Assembly: GCA_963771545.1 (NCBI GenBank)
Contig: CAVYTX010000004.1
Location: forward strand, 186,001 to 250,000
Source of the DNA: CAKZLS01 sp963771545
Lineage (GTDB): Bacteria > Pseudomonadota > Alphaproteobacteria > Rhodospirillales > Defluviicoccaceae
Direction of reading: 5' to 3'
Length of the DNA: 64,000 bases
In this document: positions 1 to 7,131 of the stretch, one piece after another
Numbering within the stretch: position 1 is the first letter of the stretch
Layout: the number at the start of each line of letters is the position of its first letter
Made by a program: the position numbers and the translations under genes
The notes under the pieces: generated by a model
What the model was told of the DNA's origin: nothing
The model's database searches: none
What the model saw: only the letters and a program-made list of their open reading frames with translations

Positions 1-369
1 GCCGCGGCGCGCGAACACGGCTTCGTCACCACGCTGTTCGGCCGCAAATGCCATGTGGGCGGCATCAATAGCAAGAACCCGTCGGTGCGCGGCTTTTCCG
101 AACGCGCCGCCATCAACGCCCCCATCCAGGGCGGCGCCGCCGATATCATCAAGCGCGCCATGGTCCGCATTCCCGCCGCCCTCGCCGCCGCCGGGCTCTC
201 GGCGAAGATGCTGCTGCAGGTCCACGACGAGCTGGTATTCGAGGTCGCCGAGGCCGAGGTGGAGCAGACCCGCGATCTGGTCACCAACATCATGGAATCG
301 GTCGCCCATCTCGAGGTCCCCCTCACCGTCGACGCCGGCACCGGCCCCAACTGGGAAGAGGCGCATTAG
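1..369 (+). CDS. polA: DNA polymerase I, C-terminal end (partial)
   Basis: This is the last 122 codons of a family A DNA polymerase, open at the left edge of the window in frame 1 and ending at TAG 367-369. Near the start the fingers/palm motif reads TLFGRK. It is followed by the conserved run NAPIQGGAADIIKRAM and then by the palm motif C, LLQVHDELVFEV, whose His-Asp pair helps coordinate the catalytic metal. The enzyme fills gaps in repair and replaces RNA primers on the lagging strand. The polymerase, 3'-5' exonuclease and 5'-nuclease domains upstream lie outside the window. Nothing in the visible part looks damaged. Confidence 0.96.
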   Translation, partial: AAAREHGFVTTLFGRKCHVGGINSKNPSVRGFSERAAINAPIQGGAADIIKRAMVRIPAALAAAGLSAKMLLQVHDELVFEVAEAEVEQTRDLVTNIMESVAHLEVPLTVDAGTGPNWEEAH

Positions 370-494
370 ATCTGTCGGTGAAGCGCAACCAAAGGGTCGA
401 AAAATTTAGTTCAGATCCCTTCAACGAGCAAAACCGGAAATCCGTGTTGGACGGAATCGCTGATCGTGGAGCGCTGCTTGGCGCGCCGCAGCAA

Positions 495-816
495 CTAGGC
501 CACATCGGTGCCGCTGTCTTCGGCTTCAATGTCGACTTGCATGGTGACGCCGGTGACCATCGGCGGGCTGCCGTCGATGGCGATAGATACGTTCACGGCG
601 ATGGCGACAGGGGCAATTCCCATATCGTGGGCCAAATAGCGAAGGTCGTTGCAGAAGCATCCGCCGATGGCGAGAGCCAGCATCTCGCCGCCATTGAAGC
701 CGAAGTCCTTGGCCGCCTGCCTTCCCGTCGGGACGGTCGACGACGATGGTCTGCCCGCCGGCCCAACCAATAGCCGCTTCGGTATCCGGAATGCTGCGGA
801 GATGAACGTTGATCAT
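495..816 (-). pseudogene. OsmC-family protein, frameshifted
   Basis: The gene reads as an OsmC/Ohr-like protein only if two frames are joined. The first frame starts at ATG 816 (MINVHLRSIPDTEAA) and runs to about position 725. The second frame continues with FGFNGGEMLALAIGGCFCND and ends at the stop 495-497. The GGE(M/L)L-LA-GGC-CND segment is the family signature and contains the conserved peroxidatic-type cysteine region. OsmC proteins reduce organic hydroperoxides or have related thiol roles in the cytoplasm. The shift lies around 700-730. Either the gene is broken or there is a one-base sequence error; length and composition otherwise look normal. Confidence 0.7.
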
Positions 817-988
817 CGTGGCGGAACGTCCGAAGTTTCCCGAGGGGCAGGTAGCATACCTGATTTTCGCCGAGATTCGATAACGGACCTTCGCCCTACT
901 CCACCGTCTGTGCGTCGTCGCCGGGGAGGTCGGGAAGGTCCCAGCCCCTGGGCGGGCCGATTTCCGCGAGGTAGATGGCAAGCTCGGT

Positions 989-1349
989 TTAGTTCTTCAC
1001 AGGGATGGGCAGGATCTTCTCGCTCGCGGGCTTGAGTCGCAGGCTCTCGAACTGCTTGGTGACCGGCGCGAAGTCCTTGAAGATCACGAAGCTGGACGCG
1101 CCGTCGATGCGCGCCGGCAGCACCGCGAAGGCCACCTCGCCGGCCATGTTCACTTCCACGTCCGTGGTCCAGCGTTCCAGCCGGTCCATGGAGACAGCGA
1201 TGGGATCGGCCTCGGTGATGATGCCCTTGATGCCAGAACCAGGGTGCGGCTGGCGGCGGTGTCGAGCGGCAGCTTGTAGAGCGCGACCGTTTGCAGCCGC
1301 GCGTCGATCAGCCGCGCGAACACCGCCTCCTCGCCGTCGCCCGACGTTA
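989..1349 (-). pseudogene. 3' part of an IS-interrupted membrane-anchored protein gene
   Basis: This is the downstream part of a gene cut by the IS630 element. Reading away from the IS end at TA 1348-1349, the frame begins LTSGDGEEAVFARLIDARLQ and continues to LASR. It then shifts near 1235 into GIKGIITEADPIAVSMDRLE, which runs to PVKN and a TAA at 989-991. After that TAA the same frame stays open for about 30 more codons (TELAIYLAEIGPPRGWDLPD, then DLPGDDAQTVE) to a TAG near 893, so the TAA may itself be a nonsense mutation. I do not recognise the family. The other half is at 2405-2635. Confidence 0.6.
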
Positions 1350-2404
1350 GAGCGTATCCGGTTTAGACGGAATAGCCTGCATTTGGGAGATAGTTTCTGC
1401 ATTCGGCGGGCGGATACTCATTGAGGGCGTTTCCGATGGCCTTCCAAAGATCGTCGACGGTTCTGGCGCCAAGCTTTCGCAGGATTGACTTGAGCTTGGC
1501 GAAGACCTGTTCGATGGGATTGAAGTCGGGGCTATAGGGCGGGAGGTAGAGCGGGGTCGCGCCGACCGCCTCGATGGCCTCGCGGACGCCGGCAACCTTG
1601 TGGGACCCGAGGTTGTCCATGATGACGATGTCGCCCTCGCCCTTGGCGAGGGTCGGGACCAGAGCTTGCTCGACCCAGGCGAGGAAGCGCGCGCCATTGA
1701 TGGGCCCATCGAACACGCAGGGTGCGGTCATCCTGTCGTGGCGCAGGGCGGCAAGGAATGTGGTTGTCCTCCAATGGCCATGGGGAATGGCCGAGCGCAC
1801 CCGCTCACCGCGCGGTGCCCGCCCATGGCGCCGGGCCATGTTGGTGCGTGCCCAGGTCTCATCAAGAAAGACCAATCGTTCGGCCGTCATCCCGGGCTGC
1901 TGGTTGCGCCAGATGGCTCGCGCCGCGGCAACGTCAGGGCGCTCTTGCTCGGCGGCGTGAGCGGTCTTTTTTTTCGCGTCAACCCCTGAGCCAGGAGAAA
2001 GTCGCCCAGCGTCGAGCGCTTCGCCTCGATCCCTTCGGCGGCAAGGGCGGTACGCAACTCGTCGATGGTGATGTCGCAGGTCTCGGCCACCAAAGCCCGG
2101 ATACGATCGGCATGGGGAGCCAGTTTCGGCTTCTTCCAGCCGCCGTACTTGTCGGCTTTGATCGTTCCCCGCCGCCGCCAGCGCTGCATCAACTTGACAA
2201 CGAAGCTGATGCTCACACCAAACTGCTTTGCCGCCGAATTCCGCGACGTCCCCAACTCAACAGCGCCAACAACACGCTCACGAAGGTCTTCCGAATAAGG
2301 TCGTACCATCCAGGGCTGGCCTCCTCTATCCCAGCCCTTAGCTTGAATCACTTTCCGCGGCCTTTGGGAATCCCATTTCGATTCTATCTGACACGGATTT
2401 GCTC
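1350..2404 (-). mobile_element. IS630-family insertion sequence
   Basis: This is a 1055-bp element flanked by a TA dinucleotide on each side (1348-1349 and 2405-2406), the usual target duplication of IS630/Tc1-mariner elements. The ends are imperfect inverted repeats: the left end reads GAGCGTATCCGGTTTAGA and the reverse complement of the right end reads GAGCAAATCCGTGTCAGA, with similarity continuing a few bases further. It carries one transposase gene in two overlapping frames. Removing the element together with one TA restores an open reading frame across the insertion site. Confidence 0.9.
1363..2309 (-). CDS. IS630-family transposase (two frames, probable -1 frameshift)
   Basis: The N-terminal part starts at ATG 2309 (MVRPYSEDLRERVVGAVE), carries a helix-turn-helix region, and stays open to 1887. 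The catalytic part lies in the -1 frame (LVFLDETWARTNM, then IVIMDNLGSHK and YLPPYSPDFNPIEQVFAKLK) and ends at 1363. These segments hold the DDE residues: Asp of LDET, Asp of MDN and Glu of IEQ. An uninterrupted run of eight A in the mRNA (T at 1967-1974) lies where the frames overlap and is a typical slippery site, so this is probably programmed -1 frameshifting rather than damage. Joined, the protein is about 315 residues, normal for IS630. Confidence 0.88.
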
Positions 2405-2635
2405 TAGCGGCCGGGTGATGGCGACGGCCCCGGTGAGCTCGCGGTGGATCTCCTCGAGCGCCATGCGCTCGCCGAGATGGGGCATGGCCTGGGCGATGCT
2501 GTCCACCCGTTCGGCGGTATCGCGGCCGGTGGCCGCCACCGTCTCCACCCGCCGGCTCAGATCCCAATAGATCAGCCCGAGGGCGGCGAACAGCACCAAT
2601 CCGACAATGGGGGTGATCGTTTCGTGCCTGTACAT
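2405..2635 (-). pseudogene. 5' part of the IS-interrupted membrane-anchored protein gene
   Basis: The fragment starts at ATG 2635 (MYRHETITPIVGLVLFAALG). It has one hydrophobic segment at about residues 9-23, followed by a charged, probably helical stretch (LSRRVETVAATGRDTAERVD). It runs into the IS630 right end at ITRPL. Joining it across one TA to the 3' part gives an in-frame CCG CTA ACG TCG junction, so both halves came from one gene encoding a single-pass membrane protein with a soluble C-terminal domain. A 90-bp copy of its 2529-2618 segment occurs again at 6907-6996. The function is unknown. Confidence 0.65.
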
Positions 2636-2835
2636 ATCAGACGCATACTATCGCGCGCCGGCCGAGGCCAACACCCGACTGGCCCGCGGCGCCATCGACC
2701 GCGAAAGCTGATGGCGTTCCACGGGAGCGGCTCGGGTTCAAAAACAGCGGGAGTGTGAACCAGTTCATATCGGACGCGGATCGGCCACCGCTACAGTCGC
2801 GCCGACTTAAACCAACACACCATGAGGAGAGCGTC

Positions 2836-3480
2836 ATGACTGGATATACCCAAACACAAATTGAGACTCGAGCCGTACCGATTGTCGCCGCTTCCGAGTC
2901 CGCGTCCGCTCGCAGCATCGCCATGAGCACGGGAGATCTGAGCACGGCCATCCGCCGCGAGTTCGAACGCGTGCTGCAAGAACAAAACGGAAGTCAGTTG
3001 GAAGCGACCAAGGTCGGTATCGATGAGCTTTTCAAACGGGATCTGATCCATTCCGATGAAGTTGAGGATCTCAAGCTATTGTGCGACCTTGTCTTTCAAG
3101 CGGTCGAGGGAGAGACGGAAACCTCCGAAGCCGCCGCGACCGTCAGAAAAATTTACCACAAGATGGTGCTTGACAGTCATGGCAGCCCGGCCGCGCTGGG
3201 CATCGCCAGCGCCGTCAACAGTATCTTCGACGACGGCGCCGAACTCGGGAATTCCGCCAGGGACATCACGATCATTCCGCAAAACGCGGCGACCGGCGCC
3301 GTCGTTGGCGCCCTCGCGGGCGCGGGCGCGGGAGCCGCGTTTGGCGGCGTGGGGGCCGCTATTGGCGCCGCCGTCGGCGCGGCCGTCGGGGCGGTCTTCG
3401 GCGCGTGCAACGGCAAGGAGGGGGGACCGGAAGAAGACCCGGGCCGGACCGTTCCGTCGAGCGCGGCCACTCAGCATTAG
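2836..3480 (+). CDS. Glycine-zipper protein of unknown function
   Basis: This is a 214-residue protein. I chose ATG 2836 because GAGGAGAG lies just upstream; an in-frame ATG at 2755 would add 27 residues. Residues 1-140 are hydrophilic and helical in character (IRREFERVLQEQN, DEVEDLKLLCDLVFQAVEGE). Residues about 155-195 form a dense small-residue region (GAVVGALAGAGAGAAFGGVG and onward, with GxxxG/AxxxA spacing) that could insert in or pack against a membrane, followed by a short acidic/polar tail. No signal peptide is visible. Glycine zippers occur in outer-membrane lipoproteins, holins and bacteriocin-like peptides; nothing here separates these, so the function is unassigned. Confidence 0.7.
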   Translation: MTGYTQTQIETRAVPIVAASESASARSIAMSTGDLSTAIRREFERVLQEQNGSQLEATKVGIDELFKRDLIHSDEVEDLKLLCDLVFQAVEGETETSEAAATVRKIYHKMVLDSHGSPAALGIASAVNSIFDDGAELGNSARDITIIPQNAATGAVVGALAGAGAGAAFGGVGAAIGAAVGAAVGAVFGACNGKEGGPEEDPGRTVPSSAATQH

Positions 3481-3678
3481 CGCCGTTTAGAAACGCGTCG
3501 AGTCCGTGGTGTCGCCCCTCCAGGGCGTTGTCCCGGGAGGGGTGGCGGCTTGCTCTCCGACGGCGTCGTTCATCGGCAGTCGGCCAAGAATTCGTTCAAG
3601 ATCGCTCCGAGCCGTCCGGCTTGCGGACGGTTCGGCGGGCTGGTACTTGGGAGCTACCATTCTTGAGGAGCGGGAACC

Positions 3679-3897
3679 ATGGCCAAGCCTTTGCTGCATC
3701 TGGTGTTCGGCGGGGAAGTGAAGGACCCGGGAGGCGTCGATTTTGTCGATGTCGACACGCTCGATATCGTCGGCATCTACCCCAGCTATGATGAGGCTCT
3801 CAAGGCTTGGCGCGGTGTCAGTCAGCGGCACGTCGATCACGCCAAAATCAAGTACGTGATCGTCCACCTGCACCGCCTCATGGATCCAGACCGCTAA
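3679..3897 (+). CDS. DUF4170 family protein
   Basis: This is a 72-residue protein starting MAKPLLHLVFGGEVKD and ending IVHLHRLMDPDR, which matches the compact DUF4170 family widespread in alphaproteobacteria. GAGGAG lies 8 bases before ATG 3679. The family pattern is visible: the LHLVFGGE start, DIVGIYPSYDEAL in the middle, and KYVIVHLHRL at the end. The role is unknown; the proteins are small, cytoplasmic and usually single-domain. The stop TAA at 3895-3897 is followed immediately by the ATG of the next gene, so the two are almost certainly cotranscribed and may be translationally coupled. Confidence 0.9.
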   Translation: MAKPLLHLVFGGEVKDPGGVDFVDVDTLDIVGIYPSYDEALKAWRGVSQRHVDHAKIKYVIVHLHRLMDPDR

Positions 3898-4545
3898 ATG
3901 AACACCATTGAAATCATCGGCTATGCGGCGTCGGCATTTACCCTGGCGGCCGTCTGTATGAAGACAATGATACCGCTCAGAACGTTCGCGATCTGCGGCA
4001 ATATATTGCTGATTATCTACGCGGCTTATTTGAGCCTGACACCCATGCTGATCATGCAGTCGATCTTGCTCCCCCTGAACGGCTACCGTCTCTACGAAAT
4101 GAAAAAGCTCGTGAAAGACGTCAAGGCGTCGGTGTCGCGCGATTTGTTCGCGGATTGGCTGCTTCCGTTCATGAGCGGGACATCCGGCCGCGAAGGGCAG
4201 GTGCTTTTCCGCAAGGGCGCGGAGGCCGATTTTCTGTATTACCTCAAGCAAGGCCGCGTCTACGTGCCGGAGTCCGAGCTATACATCGAAGCGGGGAATA
4301 TTTTCGGCGAGATCGGCGTGTTTTCACCGGATCGCACCCGCTCCGCGACGGTCGTATGCGCGGAAGACTGCGAGTTCCTGAGGATTACTGCCGAAAAGGT
4401 GTATGAACTGTACCACCAAAACCCGCGGTTCGGTTTCTACCTCATCAAATTGCTGACCCAGCGCCTGAACTCAGAACATCGCCCGTCTCGAACAAGGCGC
4501 CCATCCGGTTTGACGGCCGAACCGGTGTGGTCGCGCACCCGATGA
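3898..4545 (+). CDS. Membrane protein with C-terminal cyclic-nucleotide-binding domain; 3' end frameshifted
   Basis: Residues 1-75 contain two or three hydrophobic segments (IGYAASAFTLAAVCM, TFAICGNILLIIYAAY, MLIMQSILL). Residues about 90-195 form a CRP-like cyclic-nucleotide-binding domain: the cassette-like part reads GNIFGEIGVFSPDRTRSATV, with the Gly-Glu and Arg spacing that binds the nucleotide phosphate. No DNA-binding domain follows, so it is a membrane-linked sensor rather than a CRP-type regulator. The last 30 residues are in the wrong frame: one extra A at 4468-4469 (GCGCCTGAACTC) changes the expected RLTQNIARLEQGAHPV-stop. The partial second copy at 6994-7062 keeps the presumed original ending. 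Confidence 0.75.
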   Translation: MNTIEIIGYAASAFTLAAVCMKTMIPLRTFAICGNILLIIYAAYLSLTPMLIMQSILLPLNGYRLYEMKKLVKDVKASVSRDLFADWLLPFMSGTSGREGQVLFRKGAEADFLYYLKQGRVYVPESELYIEAGNIFGEIGVFSPDRTRSATVVCAEDCEFLRITAEKVYELYHQNPRFGFYLIKLLTQRLNSEHRPSRTRRPSGLTAEPVWSRTR

Positions 4546-6767
4546 ACACTGGGTGACCGCGGCAATGGTTCTTGAGGCGGCGCTAAGGTTCGATGATGAA
4601 GTCCGCCGGAACTTTTTCTTCGAATACCGATGTTTGGACTTCTTCGACCGAAGCACCGCTGGGGCCTTTTTGGCAAAGCCTGATCATATCGTCCACGGCC
4701 AACGGCATGCCGCTGAATACGGCCTCCACGCGGTCTTGCGAAATATTCCGAACCCATCCGTCCAATGCTCTACGCAGGGCTTCCTTTCGTGCCCAGTTGC
4801 GGAAACCTACCTTTTGGACTTTTCCGCTGGCCACGACCCTAACGGCTCTAGGAGGCGTCTCCATCGCCCTCGCTATAGCATGTGGGAATAGACTGTCGAT
4901 CAATACTCCCGCGACGTCGCGCGCTTGTCCTTCCCATGGAAAATGGTGCAAGGCAACTTCCGCGTTCACGTTTACCTCGATGATCGCCCACGAATGTTTT
5001 TCCGGAGGCAGAGTGATGTCGTCGGCAATCAAATCGAATCCGCAGTACGCCATCGGCGGCAAGGCTTGCGAGGTCCGCTCGACGATGTCCTGAAATCCAC
5101 GATGTACAAACTCTGTGACATCTATACTATCACCCCCAAAATGAATATTGGCGACGCCCTGCAATTGTAAAATCTCGCCCTTGGGCAACACGGTCTCGCT
5201 CGTGATCCCCCTTAATTCGAGTTGGCGCGCGATTATCGGGTCTATTTTTATCAATGCATTTCCAAGGAATGGATCGGGTTTGCGTTTTTCATTCTTCTCG
5301 GAAATCAACTGTGTAAGGCTTTTTTCACCATCGCCGACGACATGGGCCGGAACGCGAAGCATGGCCGCGACAAATCGACCCCGGACGACCAACATTCGAT
5401 AATCCCGCCCGCGGATATGCTCCTCGACAACGCACTTTGTGGCTTTGAGATTACCAAAGGCCTCCCGTAAGACGGTCTCGTCTTCAATGCCCGTGGTCAC
5501 GCCTTTCCCGCCGGATCCATAGATCGGTTTGACAACCACCGCCCGTTGCAATCGCCGGAAAAATTTAATCGCGGCCTCGACCTCATTCTTGGCGAAGCGC
5601 TTGCCATTTGGCGTATTGATGCCCGAAAGGCGCAATAGCCGTTTTGTCGCCTCCTTGTTGTTGGTGATGGAGCGTGCGACCCAGGAGGTCGATCCCGGCA
5701 TGCTGAGGGACATGAACTGAGTGATCTTACCGTCCGAAATGGACCATAGTACTGAGTCCAGATTTTCGACAGCGAGATTTCGCGCCCAGCAGCTTTGCCG
5801 GAGCAGTTGCAGATTAAGGGTATAGCCTGCTTTAAAGCAGTCGTTGTGTCCCTTCCAACTTGGTGCATAGGTAGAAGCTAAGAAATCGAGATCGTTTGTT
5901 TTTCGTCGTCCTGTGTGACAAGCTCTACTATAATCAACAATGACACCGGCTATATCTTGTGCGCTGGTGACCAACGAGTATTTACGTTTTGTCAGGTTTG
6001 GGTCAGCGACCGTATTTATTACAAACCACTTCTGATTCGCCCGTTCAGCTGTAATATCGTCAGCACAAATGTCGATGGCGATAAGATCCACCGGAGGCAG
6101 AATTGACGCGACACGCTCCGCGACGGCGCGGAAATCCGCGTGCGGACAACCGGTGAAAGGTTCGTGTTCGACCCCGCCGGATAAATGGCGTCCAGAGATT
6201 GCTTTCGCTCCCTCGTCGACCGGGGAATCAAGAGCCGCGAATGCAACGAAGCAGCCCCCGACCGCCAGCAGACGATGCGGACGACCGGGAACCATCTCCT
6301 CTACGAGGATCGTTTGATCCAATTTTGCGGCATTGGCCCACGCGCCATTAAAATCGGCCCAGTCACGAATGTTGGTCACGACGGCCTCGCCTCGTATTCT
6401 CGTTGATGGCTTGACAACGAGGGGCCGGTTTAATGCCTGACCCCAGCTCCACGCCCTGTCGATATCTTCGGACGGGAACGCTTTTCCCTCGGGTACCGGT
6501 ATCTTTGCATCCTTGAGAAATCCCCGGGTCACGGCTCTTCGGCTGCAAGCATACCAACCCGCCGCAGAAGTCGTCTGAGGGATTTGTCCCCTAAAGAACG
6601 TGTCGGTTTTTAAGTCTCTGACGATCCAATAATTTCTAGCGATCCTGATGCACTTCAGTCCACGGATTCTCGCCGCTTCGGCAATCAGTTGATAATGAGT
6701 TGGTTGCGGCGACATGTCCATGAGGTCAAATTCCGATCTGAAAGGTCACTCTCTTCAAGGTGTCGAC
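4444..6767. repeat. Tandem duplication, copy 1 (CNBD gene tail plus ATP-grasp gene)
   Basis: This segment is homologous to 6994-9353. Both begin with ATCAAA(T/C)TGCTGACCCAGC, the tail of the cyclic-nucleotide-binding gene. They continue through the convergent intergenic region and one complete ATP-grasp/acylphosphatase gene on the minus strand. They end upstream of its start codon in a shared stretch that reads DTLK-VT in translation. The copies have diverged by many substitutions, so the duplication is old. Confidence 0.8.
4583..6721 (-). CDS. Tandem ATP-grasp ligase fused to acylphosphatase, copy 1
   Basis: This is a 712-residue protein. Residues 60-265 form a first ATP-grasp-like region (VVKPS at 102, VEEMV at 140, VINTVADPN at 234) that looks degenerate. 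Residues 350-612 form a second, well-conserved ATP-grasp most like the ligase part of cyanophycin synthetase. It has the glycine loop VVKPIYGSGGKGV at 396-408, VVEEHIRGRDYRMLVVRGRF from 431, PAHVVGDGEKSL from 458, and metal-binding IIEVNVNAEV at 580. Residues 625-700 are an acylphosphatase domain (SGKVQKVGFRNW, GWVRN) with catalytic Arg641 and Asn659. There is no Mur-ligase domain. The start is ATG 6721 or ATG 6715. It probably joins an amine to a carboxylate through an acyl phosphate; the substrate is unknown. Confidence 0.88.
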   Translation of the reverse strand: MDMSPQPTHYQLIAEAARIRGLKCIRIARNYWIVRDLKTDTFFRGQIPQTTSAAGWYACSRRAVTRGFLKDAKIPVPEGKAFPSEDIDRAWSWGQALNRPLVVKPSTRIRGEAVVTNIRDWADFNGAWANAAKLDQTILVEEMVPGRPHRLLAVGGCFVAFAALDSPVDEGAKAISGRHLSGGVEHEPFTGCPHADFRAVAERVASILPPVDLIAIDICADDITAERANQKWFVINTVADPNLTKRKYSLVTSAQDIAGVIVDYSRACHTGRRKTNDLDFLASTYAPSWKGHNDCFKAGYTLNLQLLRQSCWARNLAVENLDSVLWSISDGKITQFMSLSMPGSTSWVARSITNNKEATKRLLRLSGINTPNGKRFAKNEVEAAIKFFRRLQRAVVVKPIYGSGGKGVTTGIEDETVLREAFGNLKATKCVVEEHIRGRDYRMLVVRGRFVAAMLRVPAHVVGDGEKSLTQLISEKNEKRKPDPFLGNALIKIDPIIARQLELRGITSETVLPKGEILQLQGVANIHFGGDSIDVTEFVHRGFQDIVERTSQALPPMAYCGFDLIADDITLPPEKHSWAIIEVNVNAEVALHHFPWEGQARDVAGVLIDSLFPHAIARAMETPPRAVRVVASGKVQKVGFRNWARKEALRRALDGWVRNISQDRVEAVFSGMPLAVDDMIRLCQKGPSGASVEEVQTSVFEEKVPADFIIEP

Positions 6768-6906
6768 TGGCCACGAACCCCCTACGCATAATAGCCGTCG
6801 CGGCGCAAGGTGAACGTGCGGGGGAATATAATTTGGGCAGCAAATAACGAGAACACTGCTCGCTATGCGATAACATTCGAAGAGTCCAGTTCCTAGATAC
6901 ATTGTT

Positions 6907-6996
6907 GTGGCCGCCACCGTCTCCAGCCGCCGGCTCAGATCCCAATAGATCAGACCGAAGGCGGCGAACAGCACCAATCCGACAATGAGGGTGATC
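6907..6996 (-). pseudogene. 90-bp duplicated fragment of the membrane-protein gene at 2405-2635
   Basis: Read on the minus strand, this gives ITLIVGLVLFAAFGLIYWDL and then SRRLETVAAT, matching the membrane segment of the interrupted gene (2529-2618) with a few substitutions. It is joined directly to the tail of the CNBD gene on one side, sharing only ATC at the junction, and to unrelated sequence on the other. It is a scar of recombination and not a gene. The minus-strand frame stays open to 6726 but its content after the fragment is not convincing. Confidence 0.75.
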
Positions 6997-7062
6997 AAAC
7001 TGCTGACCCAGCGCCTGACTCAGAACATCGCCCGTCTCGAACAAGGTGCCCATCCGGTTTGA
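6994..7062 (+). pseudogene. Duplicated 3' tail of the CNBD membrane-protein gene
   Basis: The sequence reads KLLTQRLTQNIARLEQGAHPV followed by TGA at 7060-7062, homologous to the end of the gene at 3898-4545. This copy lacks the extra A found at 4468-4469 and so shows the likely ancestral C-terminus. It has no start and cannot be expressed as a separate protein. Confidence 0.75.
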
Positions 7063-7131
7063 CGGCCGAACAGGTGTGATCGCGGACCCGATGAACACTG
7101 GGTGACCGCGGCAATGGCTCTTGAGTTGGCG

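Noticed and set aside
3487..4251. 254-residue minus-strand open frame
   Set aside because: It overlaps DUF4170 and the CNBD gene on the other strand, both of which have family support and good start sites.
4583..6721. Full cyanophycin synthetase
   Set aside because: The ATP-grasp part resembles that enzyme, but the Mur-ligase domain and its P-loop are absent and an acylphosphatase takes the C-terminal place, so cyanophycin synthesis is not supported.
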